Shown: in pieces, positions 13,368 through 50,327 of the stretch | How the letters are laid out: each line of letters begins with the position of its first letter | How positions within the stretch are numbered: the first letter of the stretch is position 1 | Assembly (NCBI GenBank): GCA_034509925.1 | Contig: CM067529.1 | Coordinates: 11,963,501 to 12,027,500, forward strand | Reading direction: 5' to 3' | Origin: Hirudinaria manillensis | Lineage: Eukaryota > Annelida > Clitellata > Hirudinida > Hirudinidae | Length of the DNA: 64,000 bases | The notes under the pieces: generated by a model | What the model was told of the DNA's origin: nothing | The model's database searches: none | What the model saw: the letters and a program-made list of their open reading frames with translations, nothing else | Program-made: the position numbers and the translations under genes

Positions 13368-15264
13368 TATAATAACGATAATAATAATAACAATAATAAT
13401 AATAAGTGAAACCGTTGAATGTTAATTTCGTTTCCACCATTTTTTTAAACGAAAATAATGATAAATTGTATCTCAATGCAATGTATTGCCTTGTAAGATA
13501 TTGGAGACGGGAAATGAAAATAAAAATCGTAAATAAAGAAATAAAACCTGTAGACACGTCCATTGGAGAAGAGAGAAAAAAAATCTCCACAAAAATATAA
13601 AGCATTCCAAAGAAATAAGAAAAAATAAAGATTCTACCTAAATCAACAGGGTGCAAGTTTGGACGACGCCATCGTGTCCAGACCTCTACAGAGAGAGGGA
13701 GATGGGGGTGTACCATGCTACCCTCCTCTCGTCCGTGCCAAGACAACACCCATTGCAAACATTGTGTACAGTGTCAGGCATGGCAACCTGGACTAAAAAG
13801 GACAGAGGGCCGTTATTTTCGGAGGAATGAATTTCTCAGAACTCAGATTTCTAGAAACCTAAACGTTCCGTGTGAACACAGTTGGAAAACGTTTGACTAG
13901 AAATACTGTGTTAGTGACTCGTGCTTCTAGCTGTGACCATGCAAATGAATGTAAAAAAAAAACATGAAAAACATAAACGATTTTTCTTTCATGCTGCAGA
14001 CGTCATCTTAACATTTACAAATTCTCCTTTACAAAGTCGAACTTCACCGATTACTTTTACAGTATCTGACAAAACTGACTTTCAATGGTTGCACGCTTTG
14101 CAACCGTCTAAAGAAAATAATGACAGCTAGAGCAACGACTGATTAAAATTTATATTTTATAAATATTTAGCATTGCAACTGGTTAAGTAATACTCTAATA
14201 ATATTACGTCGATAATAATGATAATAACAAGAATAGTAATAAAAATAATAACTTTTAAAATTGGAATTAAAAAAATAACTTTTTCTATTTGTGACTCACA
14301 TCGGATTTTTGTCCGATCGTGCCCTTGCATCGAAGAGATTTGATTATTAACTGCTTGCACTTTTAACCATTATTCACTCTCGTCTGCTCTCTTTCCGATC
14401 CGTGAAGCTGAACTGGTATTCCAAGCGAGCCGTGCTCGGTCTGGTCTACAAGAGCACCGAAGCCTGCCTCGTCGGCGATGAATACGAGGATTTCCAGGAG
14501 ACCTGGAGGTTCCTTTCGAGGAGAATGGACTATGTGGACAAACTGAGACAGGTGGGTCGTGCAAGAGTGACGGAGGCCGAACGAGAGAATGACGGCTACC
14601 TCGACTTTGGGCATCTTGATTAGGAAATGGCCGTATAATCGGTACTAATTATGGATGCTCACTCTGATTTGTTGTCCTGATGGCTGCCGAAGTCATTTTT
14701 TAGTTTAATTCTCTTAATTCCCATGGGGAATTTATGATGAATTATTTATTGTAATTCTGGAAAGTAATGTATTACTTCCAAGAATTTATTTGTTGCAAAT
14801 TAGTGTTTTTATATTTAATGTTTTTTAATTTTAAATTCGTTGTCAGATCTCGGAGGCACCTGCCTACATCAGTTCAGCATTTCAAATGGTGAGACTGAGT
14901 GATTTATTTAATTATTTATTTTTTTTATTAAATCAATTTTTAAATTATCACAATTTTCAAATAATTGATTTTGATTTAATTAAGTTAATTATTTGAAGAA
15001 GTAGTTTGGCCACAGTGGTATTATTAAGCATTGTAAACAAAACATTGCAAACGAAAACCCCTGACCATAACCCTAACCCATGCTAACACCAACTGTGCCT
15101 AGTTGATTGATAGTTCACTGAAGGGATAAACTCTGATTATCAACATTTTAACTGGAATAACGAAATAATTTGTAGCAAATTGTGGATATTCGTTCTAAAT
15201 CTGATCTCTCGAAATTGCACAGGCAATGAACTTAGTTGCTCTAAACAACGTGAAGAGGAAATGA
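5878..15264 (+). CDS. Paralog 1 (3' part): multi-EGF single-pass membrane protein
   Basis: Gene model assembled from separate exons listed below. The 5' half lies left of the window. Visible here are eight EGF exons, one TM exon and three in-phase tail exons ending in TGA at 15262-15264. EGF exons are all phase 1-1, so they can be gained or lost without frame change. The predicted product is a type I surface protein with a rod-like EGF ectodomain. Compared with paralog 2 it lacks two EGF exons. The join between TM exon and tail exons is unresolved. Gene function is unknown. Confidence 0.75.
6007..6480 (+). other. Intron with LINE-tail remnant
   Basis: It holds a fragment (about 6035-6215) matching parts of the CR1/Jockey-like tail seen intact at 33190-33850, including its 3' end before an A-rich AAAT tail. 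Relative to copy B about 1.65 kb is missing here, including two EGF exons. Confidence 0.7.
6481..6600 (+). CDS. Paralog 1 exon: calcium-binding EGF module
   Basis: 120 bp, phase 1-1, begins [16 protein letters not shown]. Acceptor ...taatcag, donor g|gttaat. It aligns with 34131-34250 with only two replacements (in the GSF-x-C-x-C stretch). Confidence 0.85.
6640..7695 (+). mobile_element. Unclassified retroelement fragment with zinc knuckle
   Basis: Intronic, shared with copy B (34290-35330). Broken frames encode a retroelement C-terminal region. The segment [10 protein letters not shown] and the knuckle C-x2-C-x8-H-x4-C (CTLC..HVLSGC, about 7057-7110) are followed by [12 protein letters not shown]. 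This is the pattern that follows the RT domain in many invertebrate retroelements. No RT core remains. The part from 7440 to 7695 has no recognised homology and may be its 3' region. Confidence 0.55.
8077..8199 (+). CDS. Paralog 1 exon: calcium-binding EGF module
   Basis: 123 bp, phase 1-1, begins [17 protein letters not shown]. It differs from 35707-35829 at seven residues, including E/V in the calcium-site leader (DEDEC against DVDEC). Confidence 0.85.
8499..8621 (+). CDS. Paralog 1 exon: calcium-binding EGF module
   Basis: 123 bp, phase 1-1, begins [17 protein letters not shown]. It is identical to 36126-36248. The acceptor is unusual: a run of A replaces the pyrimidine tract directly before the AG. 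Confidence 0.8.
8816..9530 (-). mobile_element. Short-LTR element fragment with Arg/Ser-rich frame (minus strand)
   Basis: On the minus strand an LTR (8816-8993, about 178 bp) ends ATACAACA and is preceded by a purine tract (GAGGGGGAGG, about 8993-9003). Upstream of the tract is the internal region carrying the Arg/Ser-rich frame 9492-9019. No protease, RT or integrase remains, so this is a non-autonomous or deleted LTR element. The same LTR occurs at 17892-18067 and as a solo copy at 26677-26855. An identical copy lies at 36443-37157. Confidence 0.65.
9019..9492 (-). CDS. Arg/Ser-rich ORF inside LTR element
   Basis: 157 codons, ending about 15 bp before the purine tract of the LTR. The centre is an RS-like domain ([19 protein letters not shown] and similar) followed by RK-rich and acidic stretches. 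No zinc knuckle or catalytic motif is seen. It could be a degenerate Gag, a captured SR-protein fragment or chance. Related but broken frames occur at 17590-17840 and 50690-51060, so the frame belongs to the element family rather than to a host gene. Confidence 0.45.
   Translation of the reverse strand: MHVLRGSKWMSRVPRRSYSVHEQDDSIGQNGGKQMRVHSCTLSHSPSPSDGTESKSRSYHRRYRNRSRSRSHDRCRSDKYDDRRRNSRKCVSRRKRHADDKEEQIEKSARQREWCWPFDRGKSIVEEHSQEDAMPKPAKRSTRHRSPPKRLAIGGNM
9560..9732. repeat. Long imperfect inverted repeat (hairpin)
   Basis: Arms 9560-9618 and 9675-9732 are near-perfect reverse complements separated by about 56 bp. A TAA tract follows at once. It may be a foldback/MITE-type element or a palindrome formed at a break. 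The same structure is at 37187-37359. Confidence 0.8.
9739..9891. repeat. TAA/ATT microsatellite
   Basis: TAA repeats with TTA interruptions that switch to ATT at about 9868, forming a self-complementary end. Copy B (37367-37481) is shorter. Confidence 0.95.
9950..10078 (+). CDS. Paralog 1 exon: calcium-binding EGF module
   Basis: 129 bp, phase 1-1, begins [19 protein letters not shown]. It is identical to 37542-37670. Confidence 0.85.
10223..10357 (+). CDS. Paralog 1 exon: calcium-binding EGF module
   Basis: 135 bp, phase 1-1, begins [19 protein letters not shown] short ATT microsatellite (10166-10199) sits just upstream in the intron. It is identical to 37815-37949. Confidence 0.85.
10752..10883 (+). 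CDS. Paralog 1 exon: membrane-proximal EGF module
   Basis: 132 bp, phase 1-1, begins [19 protein letters not shown]. It is the last EGF before the TM exon and is preceded by a good pyrimidine-rich acceptor. It is identical to 38346-38477. Confidence 0.85.
11289..11492 (+). CDS. Paralog 1 exon: juxtamembrane stalk and transmembrane helix
   Basis: 204 bp, phase 1-1, acceptor ctccttcag, donor g|gtgagc. It encodes an acidic stalk (KSDDDDIHW) and one hydrophobic helix ([20 protein letters not shown]) followed by KFGS. It is identical in copy B. The stalk-helix-tail order gives an extracellular N-terminus. Confidence 0.85.
11770..12455 (+). mobile_element. Internally deleted R2-like fragment
   Basis: Intronic. 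RT sequence closely related to element 3 (61440-61990; [12 protein letters not shown], then [13 protein letters not shown]) carries the change ALADD in place of AFADD and several frame breaks. At about 12345 it jumps to the 3' UTR signature of the same family (gctgaataaaagt). The duplicate is at 39364-40049. Confidence 0.75.
12894..12959 (+). CDS. Paralog 1 candidate cytoplasmic exon
   Basis: 66 bp, phase 1-1, acceptor tgtgttccag, possible donor gtacgc. Reading on from the TM exon it would encode [15 protein letters not shown] and on. It ends in phase 1 whereas the next firm tail exon needs phase 0, so another exon or a different donor is required. Identical at 40489-40554. Confidence 0.4.
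12960..14407 (+). other. Intronic stretch with unresolved exon candidates
   Basis: Splice-like AG sites precede short open frames at about 13083, 13682 and 13998; the last two stay open into a stop (about 13830 and 14130). None can be chosen without transcripts. One (13682 onward) could bridge phase 1 to phase 0. A TAA/AAC microsatellite lies at 13319-13405. The rest holds nothing recognisable. Confidence 0.4.
14408..14551 (+). CDS. Paralog 1 exon: cytoplasmic tail
   Basis: 144 bp, phase 0-0, donor CAG|gtgggt. It begins [16 protein letters not shown] and continues through an acidic DEYEDF and a basic [12 protein letters not shown]. Markedly higher GC and codon-like bias than the surrounding intron support a real exon. 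Reading through the donor would stop at 14623 as an alternative end. Duplicate at 42041-42184. Confidence 0.75.
14847..14888 (+). CDS. Paralog 1 exon: cytoplasmic tail
   Basis: 42 bp, phase 0-0, acceptor gttgtcag, donor ATG|gtgaga; encodes [14 protein letters not shown]. Its phases fit both neighbours. Confidence 0.7.
15223..15264 (+). CDS. Paralog 1 terminal coding exon
   Basis: 42 bp after acceptor attgcacag; encodes [13 protein letters not shown] and TGA. In phase with the previous exon. The basic C-terminus ends the predicted tail. Confidence 0.65.
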   Translation, partial: AMNLVALNNVKRK

Positions 15265-15847
15265 ATCAACTTCATCACTTGTGATCTCCACGCATCCGTA
15301 AAATTGATGACTGTAAGTCGTTTCATCGAATCTGCTTTGAAGAATCAGTTTTAATTTCAAAGTCGGGTCTGTTTTACCTGTTAATAAACTTTACCGAACG
15401 TTAGCGATCCTGATCGCAAATTCGGAATGTATTTTGGGGGTAGAAATCTAACCCAAACGTGATCCGGGTCCGAACGTTGTCGTATTAGTAGGGTATTAAT
15501 GGAAACACTACCCATTCTTATGTCTGCGAAACATTCACACGACGATTTGGCTAGGTATGTAGACGAATGGTCATAATAAACATACAAATACATACATGCC
15601 AAAGCTAGTTCAGTGAGAGAATATGAAGCGGATCCCTGTACATTAGAGACCTGCAGGGGCCGGGTTTAAGCCGAGACGGCGTTAAGGAGATGCCTGTATT
15701 AAATGAATGCGTATACAATATGAGTAGCATTCTGTGTAAGCACAACTCCAGATAATGTGGTCCAAACAATACCAAATTTATTTACGTAAATTGTTTACGT
15801 TGCTTTGGAGATGTTTATTTTGTTTGTTTGTTTTTTTTTTGACAGCA
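15265..15847. other. Spacer between paralog 1 and paralog 2
   Basis: Only about 580 bp separate the stop of one gene from the ATG of the next. It must hold 3' UTR, poly(A) site and any promoter of the next gene, unless transcripts are resolved by trans-splicing. No TATA box is convincing. A T-rich tract and AG lie immediately before the next ATG. Confidence 0.7.
15383..15388 (+). promoter_or_regulatory. Candidate poly(A) signal AATAAA
   Basis: Canonical hexamer 119 bp after the paralog 1 stop. A second AATAAA is at 15575-15580. Confidence 0.45.
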
Positions 15848-42895
<27,048 letters not shown>

Positions 42896-43482
42896 ATCAA
42901 CTTCATCACTTGTGATCTCCACGCATCCGTAAAATTGATGACTGTAAGTCGTTTCATCGAATCTGCTTTGAAGAATCAGTTTTAATTTCAAAGTCGGGTC
43001 TGTTTTACCTGTTAATAAACTTTACCGAACGTTAGCGATCCTGATCGCAAATTCGTTTCCGTTCGGAATGTATTTTGGGGGTAGAAATCTAACCCAAACG
43101 TGATCCGGGTCCGAACGTTGTCGTATTAGTAGGGTATTAATGGAAACACTACCCATTCTTATGTCTGCGAAACATTCACACGACGATTTGGCTAGGTATG
43201 TAGACGAATGGTCATAATAAACATACAAATACATACATGCCAAAGCTAGTTCAGTGAGAGAATATGAAGCGGATCCCTGTACATTAGAGACCTGCAGGGG
43301 CCGGGTTTAAGCCGAGACGGCGTTAAGGAGATGCCTGTATTAAATGAATGCGTATACAATATGAGTAGCATTCTGTGTAAGCACAACTCCAGATAATGTG
43401 GTCCAAACAATACCAAATTTATTTACGTAAATTGTTTACGTTGCTTTGGAGATGTTTATTTTATTTGTTTTTTTTTACAGCA
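42896..43482. other. Spacer between paralog 2 and paralog 3
   Basis: Nearly identical to 15265-15847 apart from a 9-bp insertion near 43054 and a shorter T tract. AATAAA at 43014-43019. Confidence 0.7.
43014..43019 (+). promoter_or_regulatory. Candidate poly(A) signal AATAAA
   Basis: 119 bp after the paralog 2 stop, matching 15383-15388. Confidence 0.45.
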
Positions 43483-43765
43483 ATGCCTAACATATATTCC
43501 TATCGGTTTTATAATCTCACCCTAATTGTTATTCTAATAATTTATTATGTTGAAAACAGAGAAGATAAGAAGATTAATAATTACAAGGGAATTTATATGA
43601 AAATTGAAAAGAACTTAAAAGAAAATATGACTGTTCAAAAGTCTGATCAAGGAAAATTAGTTTTTATTGGAGTTGGGATTACGGGTAGGGTGGTATTAGT
43701 CTTCGAAAGATTGTCTAATATAAGTTTGATCAAGTTCAGTCAACTGTTTAGTCCGAATCAAACAG
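43483..43765 (+). CDS. Paralog 3 exon 1: signal/anchor segment and N-terminal region
   Basis: Acceptor tttttacag two bases before the ATG. MPNIYSYRFYN is kept; downstream about 30 of 95 residues differ from paralog 2. Confidence 0.75.
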
Positions 43766-46700
43766 GTAATACTTTCTGATTTGATAAAACGACTGCCAGT
43801 TATCCGTATAAAATTTCATGAGTGCATTCTAAAAATTAAATATGGATATCGCCATACATGACTAAATATTATTTGAAATTTAAAACGTGTTAATACTGAT
43901 ACAATTTTAATTTGATCAAAGACATATATCCGTTTACGGTGGAGGGAGAATGTTCAGATCAATATAAAGTTGATAAGAATCTAACAGATAGATATACACA
44001 CCTTGGAAATGGAACTATTAAACTTAAACCTAATCTTTACTGTAACCGGATAATAATTGACTCAATAGCTCTTACTAACATAACTGTCTATGGATACGGT
44101 AAGCTAATTGTACAAAACTAGAAAAAAAAATCTATATAATTTTGCAACAATTTTCCTGTAGGATCGTACGTTGAAAATTATCTGGGATGTTTCAAAGATG
44201 TCCAGATCTCATCAAAGGAATGTACCATCCAGAATAGCTTGCGATGCATAAAAGAATGCGATGGTTACAAGTACTTTGGCTTATCCAGGACACTTAGAGA
44301 CGTTTGTCGCATTTAACATGATGATGTGTTTTTTTTAATGTTTACGTTTTAGAATATACAGATTTTTGTTGGGGTGAGCTTTAGATCTAAGATAATTTGT
44401 TTTTCGTTAAACAAATAAACTCGAACAAATTTAGAGAAGCGCCAGAAAGCAAGAGAAACTCATTGCATTTATAACGGAGTAAAAGTGAACCTATTGTTGT
44501 AACCTAGGGGTCTGATGAATTAATTAACGGAAGGATATCTTTATTGGATTTAACTAATGGTAAATACGGCTGGACGATTTGGTCGATTGCTTGTCCCGAT
44601 CGGAACTGCCTAATGACTCGAATCGCTAGATACGACTTTGAAATAAAAGATTCTGAATATTAACTAAACTTAATTAATTAATTATTTAATTAATTAATTA
44701 ATGTCAGGGATCCAACATTACCCCCTCCTTAAATCTGTTCGTCCCGAACAGGCTGTTCTGTTTCTCCGTGATATTTTGCTAATCGATTGCTGTGGACCAC
44801 TTTCATTCTAGTCCTTGCTGATTTCTGTATGCGGTATACCACGTCGTTTAGTTTCTTTATGATTCGGTATGGTCCTTCCCAATCTTTTTGTAACTTTGGC
44901 GACTTCCCTTTTTTTCGTTGGGGGTTGTATAGCCAGACTAGTTCATTTTCTTTAAAGCTTATATCATTGGCTTGCCTATCGTATCTCGCTTTGGCTTGAC
45001 CGCTATTAACACTTATATTTTTCCGGGCAACCTGATGTGTGTCGGCAAGTGTATTTCTTAGGCTTGAAACGTAGTCACATGCCGACTTAGGTTCCTCTGC
45101 TCTTCCGAACATCATATCGGCAGGAAAACGTATCTCCCTCCCGAATGTCATTTTCGATGGACTGATTCCTGTCGTTTTATGCACGGCTGTCCGGTAGGCC
45201 ATAAGGAAAAGTGGCAGGTATCTGTCCCAGTCATCTTGCTGTTCACTTACCATTTTTGACAAATACTGTTCCATGGTCCTGTTAAATCTCTCGACCATAC
45301 CGTCCGATTGTGGATGTAATGCAGTGGTTCTTGTCTTATGGATTCCAAGGTTTTCGCATAGCTCTTGAAATATTTTCGACTCGAAATTCCTTCCTTGGTC
45401 CGAATGTAACTCTAATGGCACCCCGAATCGACTAATCCAATTATTTACGAGAGCATCAGCTACATTTTCCGCCTCCTGATTTGGCAGTGCAAACGCTTCA
45501 GTCCATTTGGTGAAGTAATCGCTGATCACTAATATGTACCGATTTCCCTTCTTTGATGCAGGGAATGGTCCGGCAATATCCAAAGCTATTCTTTCAAAAG
45601 GTACTCCCACATTATAAGGTTGCAATAGACCTTTAGTCTTCCTTTGAGGACCTTTACTGGTTTCGCAATTATTGCAATTCCTACACCACTCCTCAACGTC
45701 TTGTTTGTAGTGCAACCAGTAAAACCTCTCCCTCACCTTCCTGATGGTTTTATTCACTCCTAGGTGTCCGCCTGAGGTTCCGTTATGGAATTCTTGTAAC
45801 ACCTCAGAGACGCAAGATCTCGGGAGTACTATTTGAAGGTGATAGTCGGTGCCATCCTCTGTTTCCCACTTCCTATGTAGGAGTCCATTACTAATTCTCA
45901 AGGAATCCCACTGTGCCCAATAGGACTTAGTAACTTCTCCGTGCTCCGCTATCTGTTGCCAATCTGGTTTCACCCCGGCCTCCATCCACTGTAGTATGGG
46001 TGCAAGTGCTTCGTCTCTTAATTGTAGATCTCGTAACCCGCTTTCCGTCCAGGGTTCGGGAGCCGTGATACGAATTTGTCGACATTCTTCGGTTTCCTGT
46101 TTTTTCTCTGCGTTGTTGCAGTGTCTGCAGTTAAGTGGACAAGGACGTCGTGATAGCGCATCAGCGTTGTTGTGTATTTGACCTCTCCTGTGTTCAATAT
46201 TGAACTGAAAACCCTGTAGTTTTTCAATCCACCTCGCCATCTGACCTTCTGGGTTTTTAAAGTTTAACAGCCACCTCAGAGAGGCGTGATCCGTTCTTAG
46301 CAAAACGGCTGGCCCAAAAGATATTTCTGGAAGTGTTTCATGGATTCTACTGCTGCTAATAATTCTCTCCTGGTCACGCAATAGTTTCTTTCTGCTTTAG
46401 ACAGTGAACGGCTATAAAATGCTAGAACTTTTTCTTCATTTTCAACCTGCTGGGAAAGAACTGCCCCGATTCCACAGTTACTGGCATCTGTATCGAGGAT
46501 AAAAGGTAATCCGGGAATAGGATATGCCAGGATCGGTGCCGTTGTCATAGCTTCTTTCAGATTATCAAATGCTTTCTCACAGCTGTCGTTCCAGATAAAT
46601 GGCTTGCCTTTTACAGTAAGCTCATGAAGGCTTTTTGCGATGTTTGAAAAGTTGGCAATAAATCGTCTGTAATAGGTACAAAGTCCTAAGAAGCTTTGAA

Positions 46701-49700
46701 GTTCTTGGATGTTTTTGGGTACAGGCCAATTTTTTACTACCTCGACTTTATCTGGATATGTACAAACACCTTCAGAAGACACGATATGGCCAAGGTATTT
46801 GACTTCTTTTTTAAAGAGTGAGCATTTCTTTGGACTCAGTTTCATGCCTGCCTCTCTAATCCTACTAAATACTTCTCGGAGGTTGTCTAAATGTTCTCCA
46901 AATGTTTTTCCGACAACAATTATGTCATCCAAATATACTAGACATACTTTCCAATTGAGTCCCCTTAGTATGTGTTCCATTAATCTTTCAAACGTCGCGG
47001 GGGCATTGCATAGCCCGAACAGCATGACAGTGAATTGCCATAATCCTTCACCTGTCGAGAAGGCCGTTTTTTCTCTATCGTCAGGATGTAACTCCACTTG
47101 CCAGTAACCACTTTTGAGATCTAACGTGGAAAAAATTTTTGATCCCGAGAGAGTGTCTAAAGTATCATCGATTCTAGGTAAGGGGTAGCTGTCCTTAAGT
47201 GTCATTTCGTTCAGCTTTCTATAGTCGACACAAAAACGAAGTGATCCATCTTTCTTCTTAACGAGTACCACTGGTGAGCTCCAGGGGCTATTTGACGGTT
47301 CAATAACCCCTTGGTCTTGCATTTCTTTTATCATTTCTTTGGCGTTTGCTCTTGTAGCTAAAGGAAGTGGACGGGGGTTTTGTCGAATGGGTTTAGCGCC
47401 GGCCGTATTTATTTGATGTTGCACGAGGTTAGTCCTACCCAAAGGGCTGTCTTGTTCAGCCATTATATCCTGAAATTCACTAAGCAGATTTTTCGCTTGT
47501 TGATAATCTTCTTTTTGTAGAGTTTTGTCTAAATCTTTCAAGAGATTGTCCATTAATGGTTTAGACATGGTATCCCTTTTTCTATGCTTATTTCCACTTC
47601 CATCTAATGTTAATATGCGTTCCACGTTCCTGCAAAGTGCGATAGGTGTTCCTGCTTTGATCTGTTGTTCCTGGTCAGATAGATTCATTACCCTCAGTGG
47701 GACTCTGCCGGTGTTCAGTTTGACTAGTGCTCGTCCTATTAGTAGTCCTTGGCCAATGCCCGATTGATCTTCGACAGCTCCTATACCAAATTTTGTATAG
47801 TCGCCTTCTAGCCCGCCCCAAATTAAGCTTTCCGACTGTGCCGGGATGGTCTCGTTTTGTAATACTTTTACGAACGTGTCTTTGACTTCTGTATCTCCAT
47901 AGTGCAGAGGAATCTCCATCGTTCCTTGTTGAAGGATGCCGCCTTTCATGTCAATGGAAATTCCGTAACGTCGCATGAAATCCAATCCCAGTATACATTC
48001 ATCTGTGATATTGGCTATCATGAATTCTTGTTTGAATGACTTGCCTCCTAAATCTACTGTAATAGCTGTGGTTCCCTGGACTGGCACTAATTCCCCTGTG
48101 GCTGTTTTTAGCTTGTAATTTTTGGCTACGGTTATTTTACTGCTTTCTGCTAACTTTGGTTGGATAATGGATGCAGATGCCCCTGTGTCTATTACCATAT
48201 TGTATTCATTCCCTCCTATTTTCCCTTTAACTCCCAGCGATGATTCTTTCCCTAGTGCTGTAACGTGAAAGATGAGTGGGGCAATTCGAGTTTGCTGAAC
48301 CGATCTTCGCCCCCCAAAACCGGTAGCTTCTAGTTTTTCCTGATTGTACGATCTTCCCCAGTACTGTTGTTTTGGGGGAAATGTCGTTCTGCAATCTCAG
48401 GCTAAATGGCCAGGCTTGTTACATCTGAAGCACCTTGGTCTTCTATCTACTTCTTGGAACCTTGGTTTTCCTTGAGGTTTGCTGAGGTTATTGATTTGTT
48501 CGGCCATTCTTCTAATTATCTCACTGTCTTTATCATTGTCTTTCTCCTTGTCTTTGTCTTCATGTGCTTCAATTTTCCTTACATTCAAGCTGTTTTGGAT
48601 TGAAGCTTTTGCCGCCTCCATTGAGATTGCAAACGCCAATGCTTCGTGGCTGGCCTTTATTCCATGAATTTTTAGTGCCATTTTGGTTTCCGCATCCCTT
48701 ATCCCATCAACGAAGGCGTCAGTTACAATGTTTTCAATGAAATCTGTTGACTGTCCTGGATGGGCTAAGTATGCGAGCCTTCTGACGTCAGCCTCTAATT
48801 CTTGGAGTGATTCGCCCTGTTTTTGCGTACGGTTTTTTAATTCGTTTTTATGTACTTCCAGCATGTGGCCATTCCCAAATCTTCTTTCCATTGCTTCTGC
48901 TATTTCTGAATAGGCTTTACAGTGGAGCATTGTTTGCAAAAGCTCGGCTGCCTTTCCTCGCAGTACCATTATCAGCTCTGTTGCTTTTTCCTCTTCGGTC
49001 CACTTTTTACGTTCAGCGGCAATTTCAAACTGATGTCTGAACACTGCCCATGGCCCTTGTCCGTCGAATAATGGTGGTCTTGTCGTTTTCTCTCTTCCAT
49101 ATGTCTCTGTTTTCGATTCATTGTATTTTTTAAACTTCTCTATTTCCCTCCTCTGCTCTTCTTTTAGTGCATCTAATTCTGCTTTAACCTTTCTCAGGTC
49201 GGCCATCTCCTTGGATGATCTGAGGTTGGCTACGTCCGTTTTTACCTCTTCCATGGATGTTTGGAATTTGGCTGCATCAGTTCTTACCTCTTCCCGCAGA
49301 ATATCCATGGATGTCTGGAATTTGGCTACGTCTGTCTTTACCTGCTCCCGTAAAACATCCATGGCTACCTGGAAGTTGGCTATATCGGATTTCACATCCG
49401 ACCGCAAATCATCAATGTCGCATTTCATATCTGACCGCAAAGTATCCATGCCGCAAATCATATCTGACCGCAAAACATTATTGTCGCATTTCATATCCGA
49501 CCGCAAATCATCCATGCCGCATTTCATATCTGACCGCAAAGCATCCAGGGCATTATTGTTGGCTTCTATAGCAGTCTGAAGGGCTTCCCATTGTTTTTCT
49601 TTGTGAACCCCAAATTCATACTCCGACGGATCGTGATTATTTTCCAAAAGCCATTCCTCGAGCCGTCCTTGTAGTTCGGCTTTTAGGCCAGTTGCATCCA

Positions 49701-50281
49701 GGCCTCGATTCCTTAGTTCTCGTCTCAAATCGGGAACGCGCAAATCTTCCAGTATCTTAGGTCCCATTTCTGTCGTTAAAACTCGCTGTTTTTACCTCTA
49801 GTGAATCGATATCCCTTTACGACGCTAAATCCCACTCCTGACACCAATGTTGTAACCTAGGGGTCTGATGAATTAATTAACGGAAGGATATCTTTATTGG
49901 ATTAACTTAATTAATTAATTATTTAATTAATTAATTAATGTCAGGGATCCAACACTATAAATAAAAGACACAAATATTAAACCCCTAAACCTTCCTATCT
50001 TATTTTGAGTGAAAACGACAAATTTTTACATATTCGTTGGAATATTGTAATTATTTTACAATTAGTTTTGGTTCATTATAATCATGTCAAGTGGAAAATT
50101 ACTTTCTAAAATTCTTAAATTTATTTTAATTTTTAGGAAATTATTTGTAAATGTTTAAATAATTTGGAAATGTTTCGTTCGGCGGAGTTAAGTAAATGCT
50201 CAGATGAGTGTACAAATATTTGGAAGCATTGTGGAAGAGTCTACGAGGTCGCGATATTTGCAATAGGTAATATTTTATTTC

Positions 50282-50327
<46 letters not shown>

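Larger units (their letters stand above)
44495..49954 (-). mobile_element. Gypsy-family LTR retrotransposon
   Basis: Complete insertion, absent from copy A, flanked by the 4-bp duplication CTAT (44491-44494 and 49955-49958). LTRs begin TGTTG and end CAACA. The internal order on the minus strand is gag, protease, RT, RNase H, integrase, the Gypsy (Metaviridae) order. Shared LTR parts look identical, so the insertion is recent. It sits in antisense in intron 3 of paralog 3. Two coding lesions (stop near 48382, one-base loss near 46302) suggest this copy cannot make all its proteins. Confidence 0.92.
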
